Assembly: GCA_021816865.1 (NCBI GenBank)
Contig: JAKAWX010000004.1
Span: 62,001 to 126,000 of the forward strand
Direction of reading: 5' to 3'
DNA from: Thermoplasmata archaeon
GTDB taxonomy: Archaea > Thermoplasmatota > Thermoplasmata > Lutacidiplasmatales > UBA184
Length of the DNA stretch: 64,000 bases
Both the position numbers and the translations under genes were made by a program. Each line of letters begins with the position of its first letter. Position 1 is the stretch's first letter. The notes under the pieces are model-generated. The model was not told where the DNA came from, did no database searches, and saw only the letters and a program-made list of their open reading frames with translations. Below, piece by piece: positions 35,292-43,859 of this stretch.

Positions 35292-36251
35292 GTGACCGAC
35301 GGAGAACCGGTGCCCGTGCGGCCGGGTACCGCCGCACCCGCCTGCCCGATGTGTCACAGCACCCATCGGATTGTTGACCCGGTGCTCCTCGAGACCCACT
35401 GCGCGGAGTGTGGCCTCGTGTTCGACGACCGGGCGATCGTGGCGAGCGCCCCACCGGTCCCCGACAGCACCGGCAGCGAGGGCTCCGGCCGAGGCATCGG
35501 TCCGTTCGTCCGGCCCGGCGGGACTCGCCGCTCCCTCGGATCGACGCTCTCGCTGACCCGGGACGGACAGGGACGACGCCTCGACTGGCACCGTCGCTAC
35601 GAGTTCCAGCACCTGAAGCGGGTCATGCAGCGTCAGACCGCGCGCACGGTCGACGGCCCGCTCGATCGGACCCCGGCCCGTGGCGAGATCCAGACGGCCG
35701 GCGAGTCGATCGGGCTCCCCGGCGTCGTGCTCGCCGAGGCGGAGGTCGTCTACCGCGAGGCGCGGCTGCGGGGCCTGTTCCGCGGTCGCAGCCTTCCGTC
35801 GAGCGTCGGCGCCTGCCTCTACGCCGCGTGCCGTCGCTTTTCGCTGCCGCGCACCCTCGGCGAAGTAGCGAACGCCGTCGGCGCGAAGCGCTCCGAGGTC
35901 GGCCGCACGTTCAAGGTGATCCAGCGGGGAAGCGGTCTCGCGATCCCGGGGGTCGGGACCAAGGCGTTCCTGACCCGATACGCCCAGGAGCTCGCGCTCT
36001 CTCCGCGGGTCCGTTCGACCGTCGAAGCGATGCTCGACCAGGCCCGGGACGACCCCGAGCTTTCCGGTCTGAGCCCGCACGGCCTCGTGGCCGCCCTGAT
36101 CTACCTCGCGGCCGAGGAGAACGGCGAACACCGGTCGCGCGCGCAAGTCGCCCGCGTGAGCTCGGTGACCGAAGTAACACTGCGCTCCACCAGCCGCCTG
36201 GTCGAGAAGGTGTGGAACCGCCCCGCCGCGCCGACCCCGAAGTCGGAGTAG
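35292..36251 (+). CDS. tfb: Transcription initiation factor TFB
   Basis: 319 residues from GTG. N-terminal zinc ribbon (CPMCHSTH at about 19-26 and HCAECGLVFDDRA), B-finger-like linker, then two cyclin repeats (GVVLAEAEVVYREARLRGL; LSPRVRSTVEAMLDQARDD). Recruits RNA polymerase to TBP-bound promoters. ATGs at 35232 and 35256 lie in frame upstream, but the TATA-like element and palindrome favour 35292. The recognition helix (TEVTLRSTSRLVEKV) is the C-terminal cyclin end. Other TFB paralogues may exist elsewhere. Confidence 0.93.
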   Translation: MTDGEPVPVRPGTAAPACPMCHSTHRIVDPVLLETHCAECGLVFDDRAIVASAPPVPDSTGSEGSGRGIGPFVRPGGTRRSLGSTLSLTRDGQGRRLDWHRRYEFQHLKRVMQRQTARTVDGPLDRTPARGEIQTAGESIGLPGVVLAEAEVVYREARLRGLFRGRSLPSSVGACLYAACRRFSLPRTLGEVANAVGAKRSEVGRTFKVIQRGSGLAIPGVGTKAFLTRYAQELALSPRVRSTVEAMLDQARDDPELSGLSPHGLVAALIYLAAEENGEHRSRAQVARVSSVTEVTLRSTSRLVEKVWNRPAAPTPKSE

Positions 36252-36273
36252 TGCGCCGCGGTCGGCGGGCCGC

Positions 36274-36498
36274 TCACTTCACGAGGTAGTAGCCCGCGGC
36301 CTTCTCGCGGACCTTCCGACGGGCCCAGCCCTTCGTCTGGAGCTCCTGGAGGGAGTTCATGACCATCGTCTTCGGGAGGTGCGCCGACTGGGTGACGCGC
36401 TCGGCGGTGCCCATCTTCTCTTCGGAGAGCATCGCGAGGTCCTTCATCGCCTTGTACACCTTGACCGCGTTCGGCGACACCTCGTCCTCGATGCCCAT
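36274..36498 (-). CDS. Small winged-helix protein
   Basis: 74 residues: DEVSPNAVKVYKAMKDLAML, a turn, then a recognition-helix-like KTMVMNSLQELQTKGWARRK and a wing (REKAAGYYLVK). The size and layout match one-domain archaeal wHTH transcription or chromatin proteins. TATA-like CATTATCT (about 36532-36539, minus strand) 30-40 nt upstream. Its stop lies 22 nt from the convergent tfb stop. Target unknown. Confidence 0.75.
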   Translation of the reverse strand: MGIEDEVSPNAVKVYKAMKDLAMLSEEKMGTAERVTQSAHLPKTMVMNSLQELQTKGWARRKVREKAAGYYLVK

Positions 36499-36687
36499 CG
36501 ATGGCCCCGGCCTCGCGACCCCACGGGGCAGATAATGATGGCGGCCCGGACGGGATCGGCTTATCCCGCCACCGGTCTCCCCCGGCCGGATGCGGGCCTT
36601 GCGGGATGCCGGGCGGCGAGACCGACCGCACTCGCGAGCGCTTTCGCTCGGGAGCAGTCCCGCGCGGCGAGCGACCGGGGATTCCTC

Positions 36688-37842
36688 GTGACCTCGTCCC
36701 CTCGGCTCTCGGTGGTGTGGGACGAAAGGTTTCACGACTACGACTTCGGCCCGGAGCATCCGTTCTCGGAGCGGAGTCGGGAGCTCGCGGTCCGCCTCCT
36801 CGAAACGGTCGTCCCTCCCGCCGACCCGGGACCAATCGAGTGGCTCCGCTCGGTACCGCCGGCGGAGCGGGCGAGCCTCGAGCGGTTCCACCGCCCGGAG
36901 TATCTCGCGAAGGTCCAGGCGGCCAGCCGGGCCCGCGAAACGGTCCTCCTCGACGCAGGGGACACCCCCGGGTTCCCGGGCTGCTACGAGGCGGCGGCCC
37001 GAATCGTCGCCGGGGCCGACCGGGGGCTCGGGACGACGCTCGAAGCGGGGCGGCCCGCGTTCCACCCGGCGGGCGGCCTGCACCACGCGCACCCCGACCG
37101 AGCGAGCGGGTTCTGCATCTTCAACGACGTCGCGGTCGCGGTCTCCCGCGCGGTCGACGAGCACCGAAAGGTCGCCTACCTCGATATCGACGCCCATCAT
37201 GGGGACGGGGTGATGTACGGCTTCTACGAGTCGGGCCGCGTGCTCGATATCGATTTCCACCAGGACGGACGGACGCTCTTCCCGGGGACCGGGTTCCCGA
37301 CGGAGTGTGGCCGCCGGGACGGAGCGGGGCTGAAGGTCAACGTGCCTCTCCCGCCGGGGGCGGGCGACGGGGCGCTCCGACCCCTCTTTCATCGGATCGT
37401 TCCCACGCTCCTTCGGTCGTTTCGCCCCGACGTGATCGTCGTTCAGCACGGGGTCGACGGCCACGTCGGGGACACGCTCGCCCGGTTGCAGTACACGCCC
37501 GCGGCGTACGCGGACGTCGACCGCACGGTCCTCGGTCTCGCGAGGGAGCTGACGCGCGGCCGGTTGCTCGTCACGGGGGGCGGTGGATACCGGGCCGATT
37601 CCGTCAGCCGCGTCCTCGCGCGGGCCGGGACGATCCTCGCGCAGGTCGACGCCCCCGACGATGCCGCGGCGCTGCCGGCCCGGTGGCGGGAAGAGTATCG
37701 CGCCGCGCTCGGCGCGACCGCCCCTCGAACCTGGGGCGAGCATCCGCGACCGGCCCCGTCCCCCTGGCGTCGGGAGGACGAGGAGAAGCTCGTCGGCGTG
37801 CTCGAGTCGACTCTCGGTGTCCGGCTTCCCCGGCCGAGTTGA
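36688..37842 (+). CDS. Histone deacetylase-family deacetylase (class I, AcuC-like)
   Basis: 384 residues. Residues 8-26 (SVVWDERFHDYDFGPEHPF) are the usual N-terminal block. Active site: LHHAHPDRASGFCIFND with His132-His133, zinc ligands Asp168 and His170 in DIDAHHGDGV, a third Asp in QHGVDGH, and the closing GGGGYRAD with the catalytic-site Tyr. Likely removes acetyl or acyl groups from lysines or polyamines. Start is uncertain: GTG at 36688 begins the conserved region. Confidence 0.92.
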   Translation: MTSSPRLSVVWDERFHDYDFGPEHPFSERSRELAVRLLETVVPPADPGPIEWLRSVPPAERASLERFHRPEYLAKVQAASRARETVLLDAGDTPGFPGCYEAAARIVAGADRGLGTTLEAGRPAFHPAGGLHHAHPDRASGFCIFNDVAVAVSRAVDEHRKVAYLDIDAHHGDGVMYGFYESGRVLDIDFHQDGRTLFPGTGFPTECGRRDGAGLKVNVPLPPGAGDGALRPLFHRIVPTLLRSFRPDVIVVQHGVDGHVGDTLARLQYTPAAYADVDRTVLGLARELTRGRLLVTGGGGYRADSVSRVLARAGTILAQVDAPDDAAALPARWREEYRAALGATAPRTWGEHPRPAPSPWRREDEEKLVGVLESTLGVRLPRPS

Positions 37843-38518
37843 CCGGGGTCGGGCGCGCGGGGCGCGCGGCAGGCGAGCGAGGGGAACTCCCGTTCCGAGT
37901 GGCCGAGGAGGATCCCGTCCATGCACCGACCGCGCGTCAAGGCTGCCTCGCGTTCCCGGCCCACTGCGGTGTACCCCTGCTCGACGAATCCGATACGCTC
38001 GCATACCGCGAGCTTGGCAACGTCCAACCCGAGCGCCCGGACGCGGGTGCATCGCGTCCCGGGGCGACGGAACGCCTCGTGGCTGGGGAAGCAGGACGCT
38101 TCGGCCGCGTGCCTTGGGTGCCACGGCCCGGGGGCCGATCCGATCGGAGAGGCACTCGGCCCTGGTCCTTTCCCGTCGAGCCCGTCCGGCCGACGGATGG
38201 GCCACGCTCTACGTTCGACGACGGAGCGCGGGCGATGCTCCCTCCGAACGCTCTTCCGTGCGTCCGCGAGATCACTCGGCTAAAATCGCGGCGCTCCGGG
38301 GCCGAAGGGAGCGCTGCCCCGGCCGCAGGGCCCGTGCGGGAGCCGCGAAGGCTCCTCCTCCTGCGGGGAGCCGCCGAGGGATCGGGAAGTCGGAGAATGA
38401 GCTGGGGCGCCGGGATCGGCCGGTGCGCCCGAGCGAGTCCCGGGCCCATGTGTACGCCGCTTCCCCCGGAGCGTCGACCTCAGGGGACCGTCTCCGCCCG
38501 GTCCCGCGCCCCACGGCG
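37843..38518. other. Intergenic region with a gene remnant
   Basis: 676 bases with no intact gene. On the minus strand the part from about 37881 to 38045 translates into the end of a GNAT-like fold (see the pseudogene entry). The rest shows no recognisable product. Confidence 0.5.
37881..38045 (-). pseudogene. GNAT acetyltransferase C-terminal remnant
   Basis: Minus-strand frame reads LGLDVAKLAVCERIGFVEQG, then YTAVGREREAALTRGRCMDG and ILLGH, matching the final beta-alpha-beta of Gcn5-related acetyltransferases (ALY-RLGF-EEG then D-I-L-M). No start codon or N-terminal half, with acetyl-CoA loop, is found in the same or neighbouring frames upstream to 38518, so this is read as a truncated, decayed gene. 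Confidence 0.4.
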
Positions 38519-39601
38519 CTAGAGACGTTCGCCCCAGGTGGGTCGGTCGAGCCAGTCCTGGTCGAACGCGCGGATACCGTCGCGCACGTGGTCCGCGTCG
38601 AGGACGTCCACCGGTCCCGTCCGCAGCTTGGCACGGACGGACGCCCGCGAGAGGGTCTCGGCCGCGACGGCCCGCAGCTCCTCCGCCGCCCACTCGGAGA
38701 CGGAGCCTTCGTCGGAGTCGAGCATCCCGACGTGGACGGCGGCGAGAAAGGTATCCCGTTCGAGCCAGTAGGCGAGGTACGCCGTAAGGAGCCCGCGGGC
38801 CGCCGGGTCGACCGCGGGCGGCCGTTCGGGAGGCGGGAAGACTCCGAGCGACCGCGTGCCTCCCTCGGGGGCGAACTCGAGCGCCTCCCAGCCCCCCCGG
38901 CCCCGAGCGAGGCCGACGGGCCCCCGGCGCCCGTCCCAGAAGAGCGGCAACCGTTCGAGACCATCCTCGCGGTCCGGGGGATCCTCGGTCGGGAAGTCGC
39001 CGGGTTCGGGCCGAGGGAGGTGCCCGCTAAGCCGACGCCGGACCGCCTCGTCGTCCTCCCACCGACCCTGGGCGGAGAGCAGACGCTCGACCTTCTCGCC
39101 CCGTCGCCGGGTCGCGTCGAAGCGTCGCCGGGTCGCCGGTCCGAGCCGTTCCTCGACCGCCGCGAGCTCGGTCTCGAGGCCGCGGGGGGCGGGAGACCGA
39201 GTTCCGCGGGCCCGGACGAGGAGCGCCGTCGGGTCGATCCCCGGACAGGAGAGGACGACCGACGCCTGGAGCCGCCGACCGAGATGGACGGTGAGCGGAT
39301 ACTCGCGGCATGGGTGGGGCCGGCGTGCGTGCACCCGACACCGGTTCCCGGCGAGGAACTGGCAGGCGCCCCCGTCGGGCCGCGACGCGACGAACGCCTC
39401 CCGGCCGACGCGTCGGATCTCCGCCTCGGGAACGATCTCGAGCAACCCCGCGACCTCCGCCGTCTCGACCCTCGGCTCGGCGTAGCAGCAGAGGCCGCAG
39501 TCCGGGCGGCACCCGAAGGTGAAGCCGTCGAGCAGCCGGGTATCGAGACGGAGGGGACCGACGTCGTCGGTCCTCGCCGCGACGGGGCGTCCGGAGGTCA
39601 T
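38519..39601 (-). CDS. YkgJ-family cysteine-cluster protein
   Basis: 360 residues. The N-terminal part has FGCRPDCGLCCYAE (Cys-x3-Cys-x2-Cys-Cys), GGACQFLAGNRCRVHARRP and HPCREYP, the zinc/iron-chelating cluster typical of YkgJ/Fe-S proteins. The C-terminal two thirds has no named domain. Function unknown; a redox or oxidoreductase-accessory role is only a guess. Confidence 0.8.
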   Translation of the reverse strand: MTSGRPVAARTDDVGPLRLDTRLLDGFTFGCRPDCGLCCYAEPRVETAEVAGLLEIVPEAEIRRVGREAFVASRPDGGACQFLAGNRCRVHARRPHPCREYPLTVHLGRRLQASVVLSCPGIDPTALLVRARGTRSPAPRGLETELAAVEERLGPATRRRFDATRRRGEKVERLLSAQGRWEDDEAVRRRLSGHLPRPEPGDFPTEDPPDREDGLERLPLFWDGRRGPVGLARGRGGWEALEFAPEGGTRSLGVFPPPERPPAVDPAARGLLTAYLAYWLERDTFLAAVHVGMLDSDEGSVSEWAAEELRAVAAETLSRASVRAKLRTGPVDVLDADHVRDGIRAFDQDWLDRPTWGERL

Positions 39602-39694
39602 CCTCGCCCGGCCGACCGCCGCGCGCGCTTAACGGTCTCGATGGCCCCCCCGCCCCGCCCGCACCCTCATAACCCGGGGGCCGCTCGCCCGACC

Positions 39695-40138
39695 ATGGTG
39701 CTCCGGGCGAAGGACATCATGGACACGGACGTGCTCACGATCGACGAGGGGGCCGATGCGCTTTCGTGCGCGCGGACCATGGTCGCGCGCCGGAAAGGGT
39801 ACGCCATCGTCACGCGCGGGGACCCGAGCGCCGTCGCCGGCATCGTGACGGAGTGGGACTTCCTCGAGAAGATTGTCGCGGTCGGGGTCGACCCGTCGTC
39901 GGTCCGGCTCCGCGACCTTGCCTCCCCGACAGTGCACGCCTGTGCCCCCGACACTCCAACCGATGAGGTGGTGACGACGATGTCGACCCTCGGGGTTCGC
40001 CGGATGGTCGTGCGGACCGAGAGCCAGGTCCTCGGCGTGATCACTGCAAAGAATGTCCTCGCGATCTTCCGCCAGTACGTCGACAAGCTCACGTCGGGGA
40101 TCGCGGGCTACCAGTCGAACTTGACCCCGCTCGGCTGA
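39695..40138 (+). CDS. CBS-domain pair protein
   Basis: 147 residues, two CBS motifs (AKDIMDTDVLTIDEGADAL; LRDLASPTVHACAPDTPTD) and nothing else. Typically binds adenine nucleotides or SAM and modulates a partner. TATA-like ctcataac (39666-39673) is 26 nt before the ATG. Partner gene not evident. Confidence 0.88.
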   Translation: MVLRAKDIMDTDVLTIDEGADALSCARTMVARRKGYAIVTRGDPSAVAGIVTEWDFLEKIVAVGVDPSSVRLRDLASPTVHACAPDTPTDEVVTTMSTLGVRRMVVRTESQVLGVITAKNVLAIFRQYVDKLTSGIAGYQSNLTPLG

Positions 40139-40250
40139 CGCTGGGGAGACGCGGACCGAGCGCCATGGGACCGTTCTCGCCCCGCGCCGGGCCCGACTTC
40201 GGCCCGGTCGTGGATCGAAGGCGGTGGGGCGCTCTCCGGGGGGGGCGCTG

Positions 40251-41699
40251 ATGCAGTACAAGTGGCGCGTGCTCTCCAACACGACCGTCGCGACGCTGAT
40301 GTCCGCCATCGACGCGAACATCGTGCTCATCTCGCTCCCCACGATCGGGCGCGAGCTCGCGGACACGAGCGCGACCCTGCTTTTGTGGATCCTGCTCGGC
40401 TACTCGCTCCTGACCGCGGTGGTCCTGCTCAACTTCGGCCGGCTCTCCGACCTCTTCGGCCGCGTGCGGCTCTACGTGCTCGGGTTCGCGATCTTCACGG
40501 TCGGCTCGCTCCTCTGCGGGTTCTCCGAGACGGGACTCGAGCTCGTCCTCTTCCGGCTCGTCCAAGGGGTCGGTGCCGGTTTCCTCTTCTCGAATTCGGC
40601 CGCGATCATCACCGATGCGTTCCCGCCCAACGAGCGCGGACGGGCGCTCGGGGTGAACCAGGTGTCGATCGTCGCCGGGGCGGTCGCGGGGCTCGTCCTC
40701 GGGGGGATCATCACCTCCACGATCGGCTGGCGCTGGATCTTCTTCGTGAACGTCCCGATCGGAATCGTCGCGACCCTGCGCGCGCGGTTCGATCTCCGGG
40801 AACTGGTCCGGCCGGAATCCGCGCCGCGGATCGACTGGTTCGGGAACATCTTGTTCGCGGGGGCGCTCACGACCGCCCTGGTCGGCATCACGCTCGGAGC
40901 GCTCGGCCAGTGGTCCGCGACCGACGCGGCGGCGGCGATCGTCGTCGGGATCGTCCTTCTCGGCGCGTTCCTCTACGTCGAGTCGCGCGAGCTCTCGCCG
41001 ATGCTCGACCTCTCGCTGTTCCGCAGCCGGGAGTTCAGCGCCTCCGCGACAGCGATGCTGCTGAACGCCCTCGCCCGCGGAGCGTTCACGTTCATCCTCG
41101 TCTTCTACCTCCAGGGACCTCCGCGGTTCCTCAGCCCGTTCACGGCCGGTCTCTTCCTCATCCCGGTCTCCGCATCCCTCGCCACCCTCGGCCCGGTGAG
41201 CGGCTGGCTTTCCGATCGGTACGGCCCTCGACCGTTCTTGGTGGCCGGCCTCGTCGCGAGCGCCGCCGGCTTCCTCTGGCTCGCCACGATCGGCCCGAGC
41301 GACTCCTTCCTCGCCCTCACGCCCCCGCTGGTCCTGGTCGGCGCGGGGATGGGACTCTTCGCCTCGCCGAACCGCGCGGCGATGATGACGGCGGTGCCGC
41401 CGGCCCGCCGCGGGGTGGCGTCGGGCGTCGGCACGACGTTCATCAACAGCGGCGCGACGATCAGCCTTGGGATCACGCTCATCGTGATGAGCTCGGTGCT
41501 CCCGCGTTCCGCGATCCAGGCGATCTTCCTGGGAACCGCGAGGGCCGGGACGCCGTTCCCTTCGGCGGCCGGGTTCCTCGACGCCATCCACCTGATCTTC
41601 CTCGTCTCGGCGGTCCTTTGCTTCCTCGCTCTCGTGCCGTCGGTCCTCCGCGGGAGGGCGCCGGCCCCCCCGGTCCCCGCCCCCGACGGGGGAGACTGA
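40251..41699 (+). CDS. MFS transporter, DHA2-like (14 TM)
   Basis: 482 residues. Helix-loop motif NFGRLSDLFGRVRLYVLGF and GFLFSNSAAIITDAFPPNERG are typical of EmrB/QacA-type drug:proton antiporters, and the SATAMLLNALARG helix fits a 14-span layout. Export of drugs or lipophilic compounds is inferred. ATG at 40251 starts a hydrophobic N terminus; a GTG upstream at 40224 is possible. Confidence 0.88.
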   Translation: MQYKWRVLSNTTVATLMSAIDANIVLISLPTIGRELADTSATLLLWILLGYSLLTAVVLLNFGRLSDLFGRVRLYVLGFAIFTVGSLLCGFSETGLELVLFRLVQGVGAGFLFSNSAAIITDAFPPNERGRALGVNQVSIVAGAVAGLVLGGIITSTIGWRWIFFVNVPIGIVATLRARFDLRELVRPESAPRIDWFGNILFAGALTTALVGITLGALGQWSATDAAAAIVVGIVLLGAFLYVESRELSPMLDLSLFRSREFSASATAMLLNALARGAFTFILVFYLQGPPRFLSPFTAGLFLIPVSASLATLGPVSGWLSDRYGPRPFLVAGLVASAAGFLWLATIGPSDSFLALTPPLVLVGAGMGLFASPNRAAMMTAVPPARRGVASGVGTTFINSGATISLGITLIVMSSVLPRSAIQAIFLGTARAGTPFPSAAGFLDAIHLIFLVSAVLCFLALVPSVLRGRAPAPPVPAPDGGD

Positions 41700-41793
41700 G
41701 CCCGCACGACGAGCGGGAAGGTCAACGGGGTTTGACCTCGGGTTCAAGAAGAGGACTCGCCGCCGGTCGCCGGGTGAACGGACCCGATGCCCC

Positions 41794-42201
41794 TTACGCC
41801 TCGCCAACGGTCGGGGGGGGTCCTTCGGACAGGGCGGTGGACGTGCATTCGTCGAGGAGACGGGCCAGGACGCTCGTCTCGAGCGGGAGCGGAAGTCGCT
41901 TCACGTTCGACGGCCAGGTGCGCCTCGTCTCGGCGAACGGGTCACCGACCACGATCACGGGCAGCCGACGGGCGTCGTCCGGGAACGCTTCGGGGTACGT
42001 CTCGAGGAGTTCGGACCGGGCCCGGTTGCAGGCGACGACGATCAGGTCGACGGGGTCCTGCGTCGCGTCCGACAGGCGGAGTGCGGCCTCGGCGGCCAAG
42101 TCGGCGGTCGTGACGCGGAAGCCGAGGGTCTCGAGGAAGACTTGTACGGAGTCGGCGAGGCTCGGGGTCTCGCGGACTACGAGCGCTGTCGGAATCAACA
42201 T
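41794..42201 (-). CDS. Receiver-like protein lacking the phosphoacceptor Asp
   Basis: 135 residues. The first 110 residues follow the receiver beta-alpha layout (TALVVRETPSLADSVQVFLE; LIVVACNRARSELLE) but the position of the phosphorylated Asp is Ala/Cys-Asn, so it is a pseudo-receiver. Divergent from a PAS histidine kinase by 114 bp. ATG at 42201; TATA-like CGAATACC (about 42223-42230, minus strand) about 27 nt upstream. Confidence 0.65.
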   Translation of the reverse strand: MLIPTALVVRETPSLADSVQVFLETLGFRVTTADLAAEAALRLSDATQDPVDLIVVACNRARSELLETYPEAFPDDARRLPVIVVGDPFAETRRTWPSNVKRLPLPLETSVLARLLDECTSTALSEGPPPTVGEA

Positions 42202-42315
42202 CGAAGGGAGTACCTCGGGCCGGGTATTCGTCCCGCCGTGGAGTTGGCTTGACCCCTCGTGCCGGTCGGTCCGGGAACCTCAAGTCCGACCGAAGCTTCC
42301 CGCAGCGAACGGTCC

Positions 42316-43764
42316 ATGTCGCCCCACGACTGGTTCAACGACACCTTCGGCGAGGGTCCCACGGCGGCCTTCCTCCTCGATCCGGACGGCCGCGTGGACC
42401 GTTCGAACGCGCTCGCGCGCGAGCTCCTCGGAATCGTCGAGGACCCGGTCGGACGGCCGCTCGCGGACCTACTGTCGCCGGCGAGCGCCTGGCTCGAGTC
42501 CGCGCGTGCCCACGCGCAGGCGGACGGTACACGGTTCTCGGTCGCGCGGGCGGTCCTCGAGCCCGCCGCTCGGGACCGTCGGCATCTGGTCGACGTCGAG
42601 CTCTATCCCCAATCGACCCCCGGGGCGGCGGGCGTACTCGTGATGATCAACGACCGGACGGGAGCCCACCGCGACAGCCCCGAATCCGCGCGTCTGTTCT
42701 ACGAGGCGTTCCTCCACTCGACCAACGCGATGGAGCTGACCGACCGCGACGGGTACATCGTGGACGTCAACCCGGCGTTCGAGCGGATCTACGGTTACTC
42801 GCGAGAGGAGCTCATCGGTCGGCGGCCGAGCGTCGTCTCGAGCGGCCGGACCGACCTCGCCACGTACGAGCGGATGTGGAAGCTGCTCCTTGACCCGAAC
42901 GTCGGGGCGTGGTCGGGCGAACTCGTCAACCGCGACCGGCGCGGCAACGAGCATCCCGTCCTCCTCGCGATCACCGCGATCCGGGCGCCGGACGGCTCGA
43001 TCACGCACTTCCTCGGCGTCGCGGTCGACCTGACGGAGCGCAAGGCATGGGAACGAGGGGCGATGCATTCGGAGCGCCTCGCGTCCCTCGGCCAGCTCGC
43101 CGCGGGAGTCGCGCACGAGATCAACACGCCGCTCGCGAACATCACGCTCATCGCGGAGTCGATCCGTCGGCGAGCCACCGACCCCTGGACCCACGGTCGC
43201 ATCGATTCCCTTCTCCATCAGACCGAGTCCGCCGCGCGGATCGTGCGGGGCCTCCTCGACTTCGCCCGCCGGCCCGAGACCAAGATCGGCGAGGTCGATC
43301 TCGGGGCGCTCGTCACGAGGTCAGTGAACTTCCTGCGCGGGAAGCAGAACGCCGACGTCGAGGTCGAGGTTCGCGTTCCGAGCGACCCGGTCGTCATCCG
43401 GGCCGACCGCGACCAGGTTGGCCAAGTGATCACGAACCTCGTTAACAACGCCTACGACGCGATCGATGGCCGAGGACGTCTCGAGGTCGATGTCTCGGCG
43501 ACCGACGAGTGGGCGAGGATCCGAGTGACGGACGACGGCCCGGGGATCCCTCCGGAGGTCCGGGCCCACCTGTTCGAGCCGTTCTTCACCACCAAGCCGG
43601 AGGGGAAGGGGACCGGCCTCGGGCTCGCGATCTGCCACGGGATCGTCCAGTCCCACGGCGGGACGATCGAGGTCGAATCGACGCCCGGCCACGGGACGAC
43701 GTTCGAAGTCCGTCTTCCCCGCCTCCCCCTCGTCCCGGGTCCGTTCGCCGCCTCGACGGGGTAG
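42316..43764 (+). CDS. PAS-domain sensor histidine kinase
   Basis: 482 residues, no transmembrane helix, so cytoplasmic. Two PAS-like domains (residues about 5-110 and 125-245; ELTDRDGYIVDVNPAFERIY), then HisKA (H-box GQLAAGVAHEINTPLAN with His267) and HATPase_c (NLVNNAYDAID, DDGPGIPPE, GTGLGLAICHG). Autophosphorylates His267 and signals to a response regulator, most likely the receiver-wHTH protein encoded 95 bp downstream. ATG at 42316 chosen over GTG at 42259. Confidence 0.93.
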   Translation: MSPHDWFNDTFGEGPTAAFLLDPDGRVDRSNALARELLGIVEDPVGRPLADLLSPASAWLESARAHAQADGTRFSVARAVLEPAARDRRHLVDVELYPQSTPGAAGVLVMINDRTGAHRDSPESARLFYEAFLHSTNAMELTDRDGYIVDVNPAFERIYGYSREELIGRRPSVVSSGRTDLATYERMWKLLLDPNVGAWSGELVNRDRRGNEHPVLLAITAIRAPDGSITHFLGVAVDLTERKAWERGAMHSERLASLGQLAAGVAHEINTPLANITLIAESIRRRATDPWTHGRIDSLLHQTESAARIVRGLLDFARRPETKIGEVDLGALVTRSVNFLRGKQNADVEVEVRVPSDPVVIRADRDQVGQVITNLVNNAYDAIDGRGRLEVDVSATDEWARIRVTDDGPGIPPEVRAHLFEPFFTTKPEGKGTGLGLAICHGIVQSHGGTIEVESTPGHGTTFEVRLPRLPLVPGPFAASTG

Positions 43765-43859
43765 GCGGACCCGCCCGGGCGCCGGGGCGGGCGTCCCGGA
43801 GTCGACGGCCCGGGCCGTCCGGGGGCGAAGGTTATCTCTCTCCCGGCCGGTGTCGGCGC

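Noticed and set aside
37583-40138. An 851-codon plus-strand frame covering the YkgJ-type gene and the CBS gene
   Set aside because: The CBS end is a real gene starting at 39695; the upstream frame is antisense or intergenic and low in complexity.
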